Shown: piece by piece, positions 46,901 through 60,500 of the stretch
How the letters are laid out: every line of letters begins with the position of its first letter
Numbering within the stretch: the first letter of the stretch is position 1
NCBI GenBank assembly: GCA_947846985.1
Contig: CANTUZ010000005.1
Coordinates: forward strand, 2,356,001 to 2,420,000
DNA: 64,000 nucleotides
Direction: 5' to 3'
Origin: Fratercula arctica
Lineage: Eukaryota; Chordata; Aves; Charadriiformes; Alcidae
Made by a program: the position numbers and the translations under genes
Notes under the pieces: generated by a model
Told to the model about the DNA's origin: nothing
The model's database searches: none
Seen by the model: only the letters and a program-made list of their open reading frames with translations

Positions 46901-49368
46901 CGCCGTCTCCCCCTCGGCTCCCACCTCCTCGGGCCGCACCACCAGCAGGTACCGCACCCGCCGCGGCCGCGCCGACTCCAGCCGCACCGCCTGGGGGTGC
47001 GGAGGCGGGGGGCATGATGGGTGTCCCCTGCACCCCCAGGGGCAGCACTGCAGGATCTGTCCCACAGTGCCCACAGTGCCGCCCGGGGAGGAGCATCAAG
47101 TACAATGTGGGGCAGGCTGGGCCATATCCCATCCCCATCCCATCCCATCCCGTCCCCATCCCATCCCATCCTGTCCCCATCCTGACCTCATCTCATCCTA
47201 TCCCATTGCTATACCCTTCCTGTCCCCATTCTTGTCCCCATCCCCATCCTGTCCCCATCCCGTCCTCATCCCATCCCATCCTGTCCCATCCCATTCCTAT
47301 ACTGTCCCCATCCATACCCCATTCCCATACCCTTCCTGACACCATCCCTGTCCCCATCCCCATTCTGTCCCATACCAGTCCCATCCTGTCTCATCCCGTC
47401 CCCATCCTCATCCCCATCCCATCCCATCCCATCCTATCCCCACCCTGTCCCCATCCATATCCCACTCCCTTCCCTATCCTTTCCCCATCCCTGTCCCCAT
47501 CCCCCTTGCATCCCATCTCTTCTCCATCCCATTCCCACCTTGTCCCCATCCATATCCCACTCCCTTCCCTATCCTTTCCCCATCCCTGTCCCCATCCTCA
47601 TTGCATCCCATCTCTTCTCCATCCCATCCCCACCTTGTCCCCATCCATATCCCATTCCCAACCCCAGCCTTTCCTCATCCCTACCCCCATCCTGTCCCCA
47701 TCCCCTTCCCATCCCGTCTCTTTCACTGTCCCTATCTCATACCCATCCCATCACTGTCACCACCCCTGTGGCTGTCACCATTCCCATCCTATCCCATCAC
47801 TGTCCTGGTCACCATCCCCATCCCATCCCTGTCCCCATCCCCATCCCATCCCATCCCATCCCTGTCCCCATCCCATCCCATCACTGTCATCATCGCCATC
47901 CCTGTCCCCATCCCCATCCCATCCCATCCCTGTCTCCATCCCCATCCCTGTCCCCGTCCCCGAGGGTGGCCGTGCCCTACCAGCCGGATGGCGTCCTGGG
48001 GCCGCAGCAGCTGCATCATGAGCTGCAGGTGCTGCTCCTGCCGCCCCGGAGCCTGCCCGGGGGGCGCAGCCAGGGGGGGCTCAGCCTCCAGTGGCTCCTC
48101 TGCGGGCAGCAGCAGGGCGGCCCCCTTGACCATGACAAAACTCTGCCTGGGGGGGGACAAGATGGCCCGGAGGGGGACAAGATGGCCCTGAGCGGGACGT
48201 GGGGCCCAGCCCGCAGCAGGACCCAGCCCTCACGTGTACCCCGTGAGGGCATCCCCGAGGTGGGGGGGACACCACGGGGGGAGGAAATGCTCTTCAGGGG
48301 GTAGTTGTGTCCCGTCGCCCCCCCCCCCAATGCCCCATGTCCCCCATCCTGTGGCTTTGGAGCCCCTTCTCACCGTCGCTGCAGCCGGCCACGCTTGGGC
48401 GCATCTTCCTCCTGCAAAGCACCGGGGGGGGGCGGGGGGGCAAAGCCCCCAGGGGAGCATGACCCAGGGCACAGACCACACTTGGGGGGCCAGCAAGCAC
48501 CCCCAGCACATCCCGCCTGGCACCGTGGGCCAGTGACACCCTGCCAAACCCACCCCCTCCAGCAGCATGGGGCACTGTGAGGACCCCATGGGGGAGCGTG
48601 GGGGCCCTGGGAGGGGTCACACTGGGGAGGTAAATCCCTGGGGATGGGCCCCGGGATGCCAGGGGGGTCCTGTCCCCATGTCCCCTCCCGGCTGGGTGCT
48701 GCCCAGGGGGGAAGTGCTCGCAGGGGGGGGCTCGGGCTGTGCACCCTGATAAGGCCCAGTGGTTACTGGAGGCGGGGGGGGAGGGGGGGGGGGAGCGGGC
48801 AGCGGCACTGGGAGCCACTGGGACAGCGGTGGTACTGGGAGCCGCTGGGACAGACTTAGCCCGGTTGGGTGCAAGTGGGGACAACCCCCCCCCCCACACA
48901 CACACAATCTCCCCCCCCCGCCCCAAACTACGGGGCAGCCCCCAGCCGGGAGCCCCCAAAGTGTGCTGGGAGCACACTCCCAGTAATTCCCAGGGCTCCC
49001 AGTAACCTCCCACCGGCAGCGGCCGGGATAAGCCTGCACCGGGAACGAGCGGAGCAGCCCGTACCCTGCACCGGCAGCGACCGGAGCAGCCTTTCCCCGC
49101 CTCCCCCCCACCCCCGGCGCTGGGAGGGAGCCGCCGGGACAACCCGGTTCTCCCCCGTCGGGAGCCCCCGGTGGCAGCCGAGCTTCCTACCCGGATCGCC
49201 CGGGTGAACCGGGACCGCCCGCCCGCCCCCGCCGCTTCCCGTCCCGGCGGCACCCGGCGGCCCCGGGCCCCGCGTCCCGTTCCCCGTGGCGATCCCCGGT
49301 GCCGTCCCGCAACTCACCGCCGGGTCCCGGGGGGAGCCCGCCGCCCGCCGCACGGTGACCAGCGCCAT
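40931..49368 (-). CDS. SSH3: SSH3, slingshot protein phosphatase 3
   Basis: Fourteen exons: 49368-49318, 48411-48374, 48146-47981, 46990-46872, 46801-46730, 46606-46541, 45348-45160, 44485-44392, 44278-44150, 44076-44030, 43374-43228, 42356-42156, 41463-41211, 41128-40931, giving 589 aa (human 659). Start MALVTVRRAAGSP and RRQSFVMVKGAAL match slingshot N-termini; then the SSH-N domain (LMMQLLRPQDAIRL, YLLVV, TLGMVLPLWSDTQVFLDGDG, GFSVTSGGQTRIFKP), a DEK-C-like segment (DLESVTSKE ... HKDFIDNEML) and the dual-specificity phosphatase domain with the catalytic HCRMGLSR loop (Cys nucleophile, general acid in the VYDEE region). Slingshots dephosphorylate cofilin and remodel actin. The C-terminal tail keeps ISLCAVMRSISQLE and RRVVRQASLDG. 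Catalytic residues are intact. SSH3 rather than SSH1/2 from the short tail, start and synteny. Confidence 0.95.
41570..42140. repeat. GGGGCGTGGCCATGGCAGAC minisatellite, SSH3 intron 12
   Basis: About 14 copies, unit 35-45 bases, GGGGCGTGGCCATGG(C/A)A then GACCCCACCCACCACACC. Contains CACCC/GCGTGG KLF-like motifs on each unit. Confidence 0.93.
42385..43090. repeat. TCCCCAGTGCTACCACTGTC minisatellite, SSH3 intron 11
   Basis: About 700 bases of 20-40-base modules built from CCCCATGTCCCCAG(T/G)GCT, ACCACTGTCCCCA and CAGGGCTCC. It lies between the catalytic-loop exon and the preceding exon. Confidence 0.93.
43490..43985. repeat. CCATGATGACCCCATGCCCACC minisatellite, SSH3 intron 10
   Basis: About ten units near 40 bases (CCCATGATGACCCCATGCCC then ACCTCAATGGGTGT or ACCCTGTTGGGAGTCT), becoming degenerate to the right. 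Confidence 0.9.
44515..45085. repeat. GC-box plus CCAAT minisatellite, SSH3 intron 7
   Basis: About eleven units of 40-55 bases: AAGCCCCGCC(C/T)CC, CCCATTGGCC and (A/T)CCCTGCCCA. Every unit holds an Sp/KLF site (CCCGCC) and many a reverse CCAAT (ATTGG), similar in content to 30797-31000 and 26405-26620. Confidence 0.92.
45430..46520. repeat. GTGCCCACATCCCCCATGCC minisatellite, SSH3 intron 6
   Basis: About 33 copies of a roughly 33-base unit (CCCATGGTGGTGCCCACATC then CCC). It starts within about 20 bases of the exon 6 donor and fills most of the intron. Confidence 0.95.
47110..47970. repeat. CCCATCC(CC)ATCCTGTCC pentamer-based satellite, SSH3 intron 3
   Basis: About 860 bases of CCCAT / CCCCAT / TGTCC 5-6-mers with CATATCCCA variants. 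It begins next to the exon 3 donor. Confidence 0.93.
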
Positions 49369-49629
49369 GCCCCGCCGCGCCGCCCCCCCCCCCCCCCCCC
49401 GCCTCCCCGCACCAGGAAGCGCCGCCACCGCCCCGCCCGGACGGGCACGGGCACGGGCACGGCACGGCCCCGGGCATGGCACGGCACGGCCCGCAGCAGG
49501 ACAGGCCACCCCCGACTCCCCGACCCCGGCACCACCGGACAGGGAACCCCCGGACCGCCCGCCCCGGGAGCGGGACCCCCTGGCAGCCTTCCCCGGTGCT
49601 TCCACGGGACCCCCATCCATGTTGCTCCC

Positions 49630-50730
49630 AGGTTTCCCCCCCAGCACCTGGGGACCCCCCCCGTATCCACAGACGGGAACCCCCCGAGGGTCCCCAAGCA
49701 CCTCGGACTCCAACAGGTGCCCAGACAGGACCCCCCCGGGTCCCCAGCACGTGGGACCCCCCCAGGTCTCCACAGACAGGACCCCCCCGAAGATCCCCAG
49801 CACCTGGGACCCTCCCAGCTATCGACAGACGGGAACCCCCCGCCGAGGTTCTCCAGCGCTTCGGACCCCCCCAGATCCCCAGCAGGTGGGAACCCCCCAG
49901 GTCCCCACAGATGGGAACACCCCCCCCAGCACCCGGGACCCCTCAGGTCCCCCAGAGACAGGAACCCCCTGAGAGTTCTCAGCATCTTGGACCCCCCCAG
50001 CTCCCCACAGACTGTAACCCCTCGAAGGTCCCCAGCACCTGGGACCCCCCACCAGGTCCCCACAGATGGGAACACCCTCCCCAGCACCTTGGAGCCCCCC
50101 CAGGTCCCCAGGCGGGAACCCCCCCAAGGGTTCCCAGCACTTCAGACCACCTCCAGGTCCCCAGCAGGTGGGAAGCCCCCAGGTCCCTACAGACGGGAAC
50201 ACCCCCTCAGCACCTGGGACCCCCCCACAGCCCCACAGATGGGAACCCCCCAAGGGTCCCCAGCGTGCGGGACCCCCCCCCTAAGTCCCCACAGATGGGA
50301 CCCCCCCTCCCCCCCAGCATCTGGGACACCCAAGTCCCCACAGATGGGAACACACACCCCCAGCACCCAGGACTCCTCAGGCCCCCATCAGGCAGGAACC
50401 CCATGAGGGTCCCCAGCACGTGGGACCCCCCCGGGTCCCCACAGACAGGAAACCCCCGAGGGTTCCCAGCACATGAGACCCTCCCAAGTCCCCAGAGATA
50501 GGAACATCCCAAGGGTCTTCAGCATCTAGGACCCCCCTAGGTCCCCACAGGTGGGACCCCCCCCCTCCCCAGGTACCCAGAGATGGGAACCCCCCGAGGG
50601 TCCCCAGCACCTGGGAGCAACTCCCAGGGCCCCACAGACGGGAACCTCCCAGGTCCCCAGCACATTGGACACCCCCCCAAGTCCCTACAGATAGGAACCC
50701 CCCGAGGGTCCCCAGCACCTGGCACCCCTC
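49630..50730. repeat. Minisatellite between SSH3 and ANKRD13D
   Basis: About 24 copies, unit 40-48 bases: GGTCCCCAGCACCTGGGACC, CCCCCAGGTCCCCACAGA and TGGGAACCCCC. It begins about 260 bp upstream of the SSH3 ATG and ends about 780 bp from the ANKRD13D stop. Confidence 0.94.
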
Positions 50731-50899
50731 CTCCCCACAGCCCCTCACCCTGGCACTGCTCCAGGTCCCTTGGCCGCGTCCCCGTGGGTGCCAGCCCACC
50801 CCGACCCCCTGCCTCGGCCCAGGAACCCTCACCCCCACCCTGGGAGGGGGGCACCCCCTCCCACCCCAGACTGGACCCAGGCACAGTCTGCAGACATCC

Positions 50900-50934
50900 A
50901 TGTATATATATATATATGTATATGTATATGTACA
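50900..50934. repeat. (TA)n/(TATG)n microsatellite
   Basis: TGTATATATATATATATGTA followed by TATG units, in the ANKRD13D 3' flank or UTR. No canonical polyadenylation hexamer for ANKRD13D was found between 50730 and 51513. Confidence 0.9.
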
Positions 50935-51512
50935 TCCCTCTGGGGCCCCCCAGCCACCCCACTGCCACCAAGGGACGAGGCCTGGGGGTCCCTGCAGCCC
51001 CCAAAGGTGGGGGGTGCCTTTAAACAGAGGTCAGCCACGTCCCATGGGGACCCCCGGGTCCGTCCTTCCCCCCGCCCCCGTGGGGTCAATGTACAACACC
51101 GAAGAGGACAAGGCGGGGGGTCCCTAGGGTGGGGGGTCCTGGGGATAGGGGTGTCCCTGGGGTGGGGGTCCCCCAGATCAGGGTCGCTGGGCTGAGGTTG
51201 GAGCCTGGCGGGAGGGGATCCCTGGATGAGGGGTCCCGGGGGTAGGAGGATCCCTGGATCAATTCCCCCCGTGCGGGGCTGTCCCCACTGTCCCCACGTC
51301 GCGGGGGGGTGTCCCTGGCGCGGGGGTGCCACCCCGGCACCGGCCAGTCCCCAGGCGGGGCTGTGCCTCAGTTGGGGTGTCCTGATGCGGGACGGTACCC
51401 ACGCCGGGCTGTCCCCCTGTGAGGCCGTGCCCGGTGGTGATGCCGGTGGGGTGTCCCTGTCCCCGCGTTGGGGTGTCCCTGTCCCCGCGGGGGGCGTCCC
51501 CCGTCCCCGGCG

Positions 51513-54500
51513 CTACTTGTCGGTGAGGGAGAGGCGCAGGATGCGCTGCAGCTCCTCATCCTCCTCCCGCCGCCGCCGCTCCCGCTCCTCCTGCTCCCGC
51601 TCCGAGAGCGCCATGGCCAGCCGCAGCTGCTCCGCAAAGCTGCCGTAGCCGGGGGGGACCGGGGGGGTCCCGCCACCCGCCCCGGGGGGGCTGTCGGCTG
51701 CAGGGGGGTCGGTGCTGGGGCCGGCCTGCAGCAGCATGCTCTCCTGCAGGGCCCTGCGGGGACAGAGGGGCTGGCCACGCCCCCTTCGCGGAGGACACGC
51801 CCACCCTGGGCACACACCCAGTGCCACACCCATCTGCTGGCCACACCCACACCCGTCCATAGCCCTGTCTGTTATGGCCACACCCTTGGGGGGAGCGGGA
51901 AGCCCCTCCCTGTAGGGCTCCTCCCCTCCAGGCCACACCCACTGGGCTCCTCCCTTATAGACCACACCCCCAGGGCGCCTCCCCTCCTGGCCCCACCCCC
52001 CCGGCCCCTCCCCTCTGCCACACCCCCAGGCCCCCCTGCCACACCCCTGGGGCTCCCCCCCTCCAGGCCACACCCCCATGCCCCCTCCCTTATAGGCCAC
52101 ACCCCTCCTGGCCACACCCCCAGGACCCCTCCCCTCCTAGCCCCACCCCTAGGGCCCCACCCCTCCAAGCCACACCCCCCATGGCCCTGCCCTCCAGGCC
52201 ACACCCCAGGACCCCTCCCCTCTAGACCCATCCCCCATGTCCCCGCCCCTCCAGGCCACACCTGCACGGCCCCTCCCTGATAAGCTACACCCCCAGGGCC
52301 CCTCCCCTCCAGGTCATACCTCCCATGGCTCCGCCCTCCAGGTCACACCCCCCCATGGCCCCGCCCTCCAGGCCACACCCCCCAGGACCCCTCCCCTCCT
52401 GGCCCCTCCTGGCTTCACCCCTATGGCCCCGTCCCTCTACCCCACCCCAGGGCTCCTCCCCTGCAGGCCACACCCCCAGGACCCACCCCTTCAGGCCACA
52501 CCCTGGAGCTCCTCCCTTATAGGCCACACCCCGGGGCCCCTCTCCTCCAGCCACCCCCCCCGGGCCCCTCCCTTATAGGCCACACCCTCATGGCCACACC
52601 CCTCCAGGCCACACCCACACGGCCCCACCCCTTTGCCCCACCCAGACACTTTTATGGCCCCGCCCCTCCCGCCTTGACCCCACCCCCGGTAAGGGTGGGC
52701 GGGGCATCCCCAGACCCCGCCCCACCGTCGGTGTGGGCGGGGCATCCTTAGACCCCGCCCCCCCGCCCCCCGTGGGCGGGGCCTCACCGCTCCAGCTGCA
52801 GCTCCTCGTCGTAGGGGGGGGGCTCCGCGCCCGGGCGGGTGTTGGTGAGCGCCTCCCACACCGTCACCTGCGGGGGGGAAGGGGGGGGGGGGGGGCTGAG
52901 GGGCGGGGCCTGCGCCCAAGGGGGCGTGTCCAAGGCGGAGGGGGCGTGGCCTGTCCCTCTGAAAGGGGCGGGGCCAGGCCGGGGTGGGGGTGTTGTGGGG
53001 GGGGGGCGGTTCTGGGGGTCGCGGTCCCCCACCTGGTCAGTCTCGGTGCCGGCGTCCAGCAGGCTCTGCTGGATGGCGAACTGCAGCAGGTCGTCGTCCT
53101 CGTCCCGCAGGGGCTCGCTGCGCCCCGCGCCCAGCACCGTGTACCCCGCCGGCACCTCGAACACCCCCGCCTCCACCTCACACGGGAAGGGCCAGCCTGC
53201 CGACCCCCCCCCGCCACCCCAACCCCGGCCCACGGGGCGCCGTGAGCACCCTGCGGCGGCCCACGGCACCCCGTGGCATCCCGTGGTGTCCCACAGGACC
53301 CCGCGGCATCCCTCAGCACCCTGCACCCACAGTACCCCATGGCATCCCACAGCATCTCACGGCATCCCGTGGCACCCCAGGGCATCCCATGGCACCCCAC
53401 AGCGTCCCACAGCATCCCATGGAACCGCATGGCATCCCACAGCACCCTACGCCCACGGCATCCCACAATGTCCAACGGCATCCCACAGCATCCCATGGCA
53501 TTCCACAATACCCTGCACCCATGGCATCCCACAGCATCCCGCGGCATCTGACAGGACCCTGCAGTGTCCCATGGCATCCCATGGAACCCCACAGCATCCC
53601 GCAGAACCCCATGGCAAGCAACAGCATCCCACAGAACCACGTGGCATCCCATGGCACCCCACAGTATCCCATGGAACCCCGTGGCATCCCACAGCACCCT
53701 GCACCCACAGCACCCCGCGGCATCCCACAGCACCCCATTGCACCCCATGGCATCCCACAGCATCCTGATGGTGTCCCACAGCATCCCACGGAACCGCACG
53801 GCATCCCACAGCACCCTACGCCCACGGCACCCCACAGCATCCCACAATGTCCAACGGCATCCCACGGCACCCCACAGCACCCCATGGCACCCCACAGCAT
53901 TCCTAGGCACCCCATGGCATCCCACAGCACCCCACGGCATCTGACAGGACATCCCAGTGATCCCATGGAACGCCACGGCACCCCGCAGCATCCCATGCCA
54001 AGCAACAACATCCCACGGCACCCCACGGCACCACGTGGCATCCCATGGAACCCCACGGCGTGCTACAGCACTCTGCACCCACGGCACCCCGCAGCATCCC
54101 ACAGCACCCCATTGCACCCCACGGCATCCCACGGAACCCACAGCACCCCATGGCACCCTGCTGGTGTCCCACAGCATCCCACGGCACCCCATGGCATCCC
54201 ACAGCACCCCATGGCACCCTGCGGGTGTCCCACAGCATCCCACGGCACCCCATGGCACCCACAGCACCCCATGGCACCCTGTGGTGTCCCACAGCACCCT
54301 GCGGTGTCCCATGGCACCCCACAGCATCCCACAGCACCCCACAGAACCACATGGCATCTGACAGCACCCCACAGTGTCCCACAGCATCCCATGGCACCCT
54401 GTGGTGTCCCACAGCATCCCACAGCACCCCACGGCACCCCACAGCATCCTGTGGCACCCTGTGGCATCCCAGAGAACCCCATGGTATCCCACAGAACCCC

Positions 54501-57500
54501 ACAGCACCCCGTGGTGTCCCACAGCATCCCGTGGCACCCCATGGCACCCCACGACATCCCACAGCACCCATGGCACCCCACAGGACCCCACAGCATCCCG
54601 TGGCACCCCACAACATCCCACAGCATCACACAGCACCCCATGGTGTCCCACAGCATCCTGTGGCACGCCACGACATCCCACAGCCCCCCGTGGTGTCCCA
54701 CGGCACCCCACACCCACAGCCCCCCATGGCGTCCCATGGCACCCCACACCCATGGCACCCCACAGCACCCCACACCCATGGGTGCCCCGTACCCCTGAGC
54801 GCCCCACAGCACCCTACCCCCCCCACCCCATGGCCACGCTACCCTGTGTCCCTAGAGGTCCCCGACACCCCCCGGCCCCGGCACCCCACAGCACCCACCA
54901 CCCCATGCCCACGGGCACCCCCAGCCCAGACACCCAGCGCCACCCCATACCCAGGGATAACCCCCCCCCCCTCCAAGCGCCCAGCACCCACAGACACCCG
55001 GGATGACCCGTAACCCCCCGGACCACCCCCCCACACCCCCCCCCCCCAGCCCCAGGGCACCCCACAGCAGCCCCCCAGCCTCACCTCTGGCGCTGGGGGG
55101 GTTGGTGCTGGGGGGGTTGGTGCCGGGGGGGTGGGTGCCGGGGGGCTGGGTGGGGGCGCAGACCCGCACGGAGCCCAGCGGCTGGTCGCAGCCGCAGAGG
55201 TTGCTGAAGGTGATGCGGGCGTTGAGCACGTGGAAGAGGGGGATCTCTGGGGGTACAGGGGTCAGTGGCCCCGCCCCCAGATAGGCCACGCCCCCCCCCC
55301 GCCCTGCCACGCCCTGCCACGCCCTGCCCCGCCCCACCCCGCCCTCACCGATCTTGACGGGGAAGCCGGGGGGCAGCTTGAGGGTGATGAAATCCCGCAG
55401 CTTGGCGAAGTGGGCGTTGGAGATGGCCATCAGGTCGATGATGGGCGTCACCTGCTCCGCCAGCGACAGCGGGTGCTGCTCGCACAGCCACAGCGTGGCC
55501 TTGAACCTGCCCGGGCACCGCCGTGGGCACGGGGACCCCCACAGCGACACGGCCACCGGCACCCCGCACCACCCCCGGGGGGTCTGATACCCAGCACCAC
55601 GTCCCCTGGGACCCCTGTCACCATCCCCAGGGGGCCCGACACCCAGCACCACGTCCCCTGGGACCCCATCACCACCCCCGGTGGGTCCCAAAACCCAGTG
55701 GCCCATCCCCTGGGACCCCTGTCACCACCCCAATGGGGTCCTGACACCCAGTGTCATGTCCCCTGGGACCCCGTCACCACTTCCATGGGGTCCCGACACC
55801 CAGTGCCACGTCCCCTGGGACCCCATCATCACCCCCATGGGGTCCCGACACCCAGCGCCACGTCCCCTGGGACCCCTGTCACCACCTCCATGGGTCCCGA
55901 CACCCAGTGGCCCATCCCCTGAGACCCCTGTCACCACTTCCATGGGGTCCTGACACCCAGTGCCACCTCCCCTGGGACCCTGTCACCACCCCCATGGGTT
56001 CCGCCACCCAGTGCCACATCCCTAGGACCCTGTCACCACCCCTGTGGGTCCCAAAACCCAGTGTCCCATCCCCTAGGACCCTGTCACCATCCCCATGGGG
56101 CCTTGACACCCAGTACCACGTCCCCTAGGACCCTGTCACCACCCCCGTGGGTCCCAAAACCCAATGCCATGTCCCCTGGGACCCTGTCACCATCCCCATG
56201 AGGTCCCAACACCCAGTGCCACGTCCCCTAGGACCCTGTCACCACCCTGCGTTGGTCCTGACACCCAGTGCCACATCCCCAGGACTACGTCACCACCCCC
56301 CAACAGGTCCCCCACCGCCCCAGCGCCACATCCCAGGCACCGGGTCACCACCCCCGTGGGTCCTCACACCCCGGGGGACCGCGTCACCACCCCCAGGTGT
56401 CCCACCACCCTCGTGCCGTGTCACCGCCCTCCGTGACCGTGTCACCCCCGGGGCGGTGGCCTCACCTCTGCACCTTGCTGGACATCTCAATGGGGCGCCC
56501 GATGTTGCGGGTCTCCAGGTCGAAGTGGGGGTCGAAGTACTCCTCGGGGGTGATGGCCGTGGGGTTGGTGGGGCTGGCAGCCTGCAGCACGGGCGCCTGC
56601 GGTGGCACCGGCGCCGCTCAGCCCTGTCCCCGGAGGACCCCCAAGACCCCCCCGGGGGACAGTCACCCCCCCCCCCCCGAGTCCTCACCACTCACCCCGT
56701 TGTGGGTGCCGTGCTGCTGGGCGATGCCCAGGAAGGAGTGGAAGGGGGTCTTGGAGCCTGGGTTGGGGGGAGACGGGGAGGGTCAGGGGTGCAGATGCCA
56801 CCGGTCACACCACGCACGGGGTCCCACGCCCGACAGGTGACACCTTGCACCCACGGTGACCCAGGCCTGAGAGGTGACACCGCCCACCCATGGTGTCCCA
56901 CGCCTGATTCATGTCACATCCAGCACCCACGGTGTCCCACTTCCCACCCACAGTGTCCCACACCTGACAGGTGACACCTCCCACCCATGGTGTCCCACAC
57001 CTAGGACATGTCACATCCAGCACCCACAGTGTCCCAGGCCTGACAGGTGACATCTCACACCCACGGTGTCCCACACCCAATGGGTCACACCCCACATGTT
57101 GTCTTACACCTGATGGGTGACACGACATCCTGCACCCATGGTGTTCCATGCCTGACAGGTGACACCCAGCACCCACAGTGTCCCACGCCTGATAGGTGAC
57201 ACCCCCACACGCTGTCCCCACCTGACAGGTGACACCCTGCACCCACAGTGACCCACACCTGACAGGTGACACCTCCCACCCATGGTGTCCCATGCCTGAC
57301 ACGTGTCACATCCAGCACCCATGGTGTCCCCACGCTTGACATGTGTCACACCAGCACCCACGGTGTCCCCATACAGGTCACACCCAGCACCCACGGTGTC
57401 CCACATTTGATGGGTGACACCCCGCATGGTGTCCTACACCTGATGGGTGACACCCCACACCCACAGTGTCCCATGCCTGCCATGTCACACTCAGTACCCA

Positions 57501-60500
57501 CGGTGTCCAATACCTGGTGGGTGACACCTCACACCCACGTGTCCCACGCCTGTCATGTCCCACCCAGCACCCACAGTGTCCCAGGCCTGACAGGTGACAC
57601 CTCCCACCCATGGTGTCCCACGCCTGAAATATGTCATACCCAGCACCCACGGTGTCCCCACATGTGACACGTCACACCCAGCACCCACAGTGTCCCATGT
57701 CTGGTGGGTGACACCTCCCACCCATAGTGTCCCACACCTGACACATGTCCCACCCCGCACCCATGGTGTCCCACGCCTGACAGGTGACACCCCACATGCT
57801 GTTCCCACCTGACAGGTGACACCCAGCACCCATGGTGTCCCACACCTGACACATGTCCCACCCCGCACCCATGGTGTCCCACGCCTGACAGGTGACACCC
57901 AGCACCCACGGTGTCCCACACCTGACACACGTCCCACCCCGCACCCATGGTGTCCCACGCCTGACACATGTCACACCCTGCACGCACGGTGTCCCACGCC
58001 TGACAGGTGACACCCCACACGCTGTCCCCCCCGTTGTGGTCACACCTGACACCCAGTGTGTCACCCAAGTCCTGACACGCCTCCCACCCACGAAGGGGGC
58101 GGGCCTTGCACTAGGGGGGCGGGGCTTGCACTGGTGGGGGGGTGTGTCCCTGCTGCAGGGGGGCTCCCTGATTGGCCGGCGGGGCTGTCACCTTTGCTGC
58201 GTGACTTGTCCTGGTCGGAGAGGTGCTCCGTCCTCGTCTTGGTCACCAGCTCCACGTTGCTGGCGCTGTACACCTGCCGTGGGGACACCATCAGCCCCGC
58301 CGGCCACCGGGGGGGAGGGGGGTGTCCCCCTTTGTCCCCCCTTTCCCCGTTGCCCACCTTGGCCTCGTAGCCGCTGACCACCTCCATCTTCTCCGAGCGC
58401 CAGCCCCAGATCCCCGACTTGTTCCTGGGGAGGGGGAAGGTGTCACCTCACCCCCCCCACACGGTGACACGCCGCGCGCCCTCTTGCACAAGCGTTTCCT
58501 TCCCCCCCCCCCTTCCGTGTGCGAGCCCTCGCATGGCCCCTTCCCGCAAGGTGCTGTGTCCCGCACCCCCCCTCCCCCCCCACCCAGCACCATGGTCCAC
58601 CACACGCCACCCCCCCCAGCCCCCTGCCGGGGTGACAGCCCACCGCTCGAAGGCGATGTTCCTGGTGTCGAGGTGCGTGGAGACGATGGGGGACGTCAGG
58701 CGCCCGGCCACGTGCTCCTCGGAGGGCTGCATGGCCGCCAGCAGCAGGTCGGGCTCGTGCAGGGCCAGGGCCAGCGTCTCCGTGTAGACCACCTGCTTGT
58801 CGTGGTCCACCTCCATCACCACCGCCCCCTCCTCTGCGCCACAGGGACACGCGTCAGCGCCCGCCCCGGCCAACCCCGCCACCCACATCCAACCCCAGGG
58901 ACTGGGGACCACACTGCCCCAAGGGCTGGGGACACCACTGTCCCCAGGGCTGGGGACCCCCTGCCACCCCGACACCCCCCCTTGCCCAGGGGTCACCACA
59001 TCTCGGGGTATCTGGGGACCTTGGCGGGGGGGTGTCTCGGTGGGGAACTGTGGGGAACTAGGGGTGGGGAACCCGTAATGCCCCCAAGGTTTCCCCAGTC
59101 TCCCCAGTCCTCCCAGTCCCCTATGCCCCCAGCCTCCCCTAGTGCTCCCAGCCTCCCCCAGTGCCCCCAGTCTCCCCAGTCCTCCCAGTCCCCTATGCCC
59201 CCAGCCTCCCCTAGTGCTCCCAGCCTCCCCCAGTGCCCCCAGTCTCCCCAGTCCTCCCAGTCCCCTATGCCCCCAGCCTCCCCCAGTGCCCCCAGTCTCC
59301 CCAGTCCTCCCAGTCCCCTATGCCCCCAGCCTCCCCCAGTGCCCCCAGTCTCCCCAGTCCTCCCAGTCCCCTACGCCTCCAGCCTCCCGCAGTGTTCCCA
59401 GTCCCCTGTGCCCCCAGTCCCCTAGTGGCCCCGGTCCCTGCAGGGGACTGGGGTCCCTGCACGGGGCTGAGGTCCTTGGGGTGGGTGGGGGGGACTGAGG
59501 TGGTCTCCCCAGTGCTTCTGGAAGGTGTCCCCAAGGGGGTCCCTAGAGGGGTCCTTATGGAGAACCTATAGTGGAGGGGGTCTAGGGGGGAGGGATCGCC
59601 GGGGTCACCGGCGGGTCCCCACAGGCGTGGGGGGCTGCGGGGGCGCCCCCCGGGAGCCAACCTTCCCCCTTGAAGATGTAGCTGCGGCGGCCGCGCTGCC
59701 ACGTCATGTGCTCGAAGCCCAGCAGCGTGGTGTCCACCCGCAGGCTCTCGCCCCGCTTCCAGACGCGGTAGACGTCGCTGGGACACACCTTGGAGACCAG
59801 GGGCACTGCGGGCACGCGTGGCACCTCAGCGGCACGGCACTGGGATGGCGGGGGGGATGGGGGGGGCACGACACCCCTGCACCCCCCAGCCCCGCTCACC
59901 CCAACTGGTGAACTCCCACTTCATCTCCACGTAGAAGTCGGATGCCTGGAGGAGACAAGGCGGGGAAGACGGGGGGTGTCACGGGGCGGATGGGGGACAC
60001 AATGGGGGGGCTGTTGGGGGGGGGGTCCCTGCTGGGATCACTGGGGAGATGCGGTGTTTTGGGGACAGTGATCCCTCCTGGGGGTCCTGGGGTGGGGATC
60101 GGAGCTGGGGGGGGGACACCTGGGAGAGCGGGGTCAGGGAAGGGTCCCATGGGAAGGAGTGGGGTTGTGGAGGAGATGGGGGTCCTGGGGAGACTTGGGG
60201 GGTGTCCAAGGGCTCTCCTCTGCCCCCCCCCACCCCCCCCAGCCCCCCCAACCTTGTGGGGGGTGCCCGTACCCGTCGCAGTTTGCTGAGCAGCTCGGGG
60301 ATGCCGGCGAGCCGCCGCGTCGCTCGCTGGTAGTCGCGGTACTGGAGCACCAGTTGCACCATCTCGGGGTCCCCCGTGCTCACCGCCTCCTGCAGCACTG
60401 GGACACGGGGACACTGGTCACCCCCAAGCGCCCGCCCCGTGACCGGTGCCACCCCCAACCCCGTGCCCGCGTACCCGTCCAGCCGTTGGCGTTCTCCCGG

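Noticed and set aside
52864..54807. Open frames above 600 codons on both strands
   Set aside because: They run through the 10-base-module minisatellite in ANKRD13D intron 12; openness comes from the stop-free repeat, with matching exon splice sites on either side.
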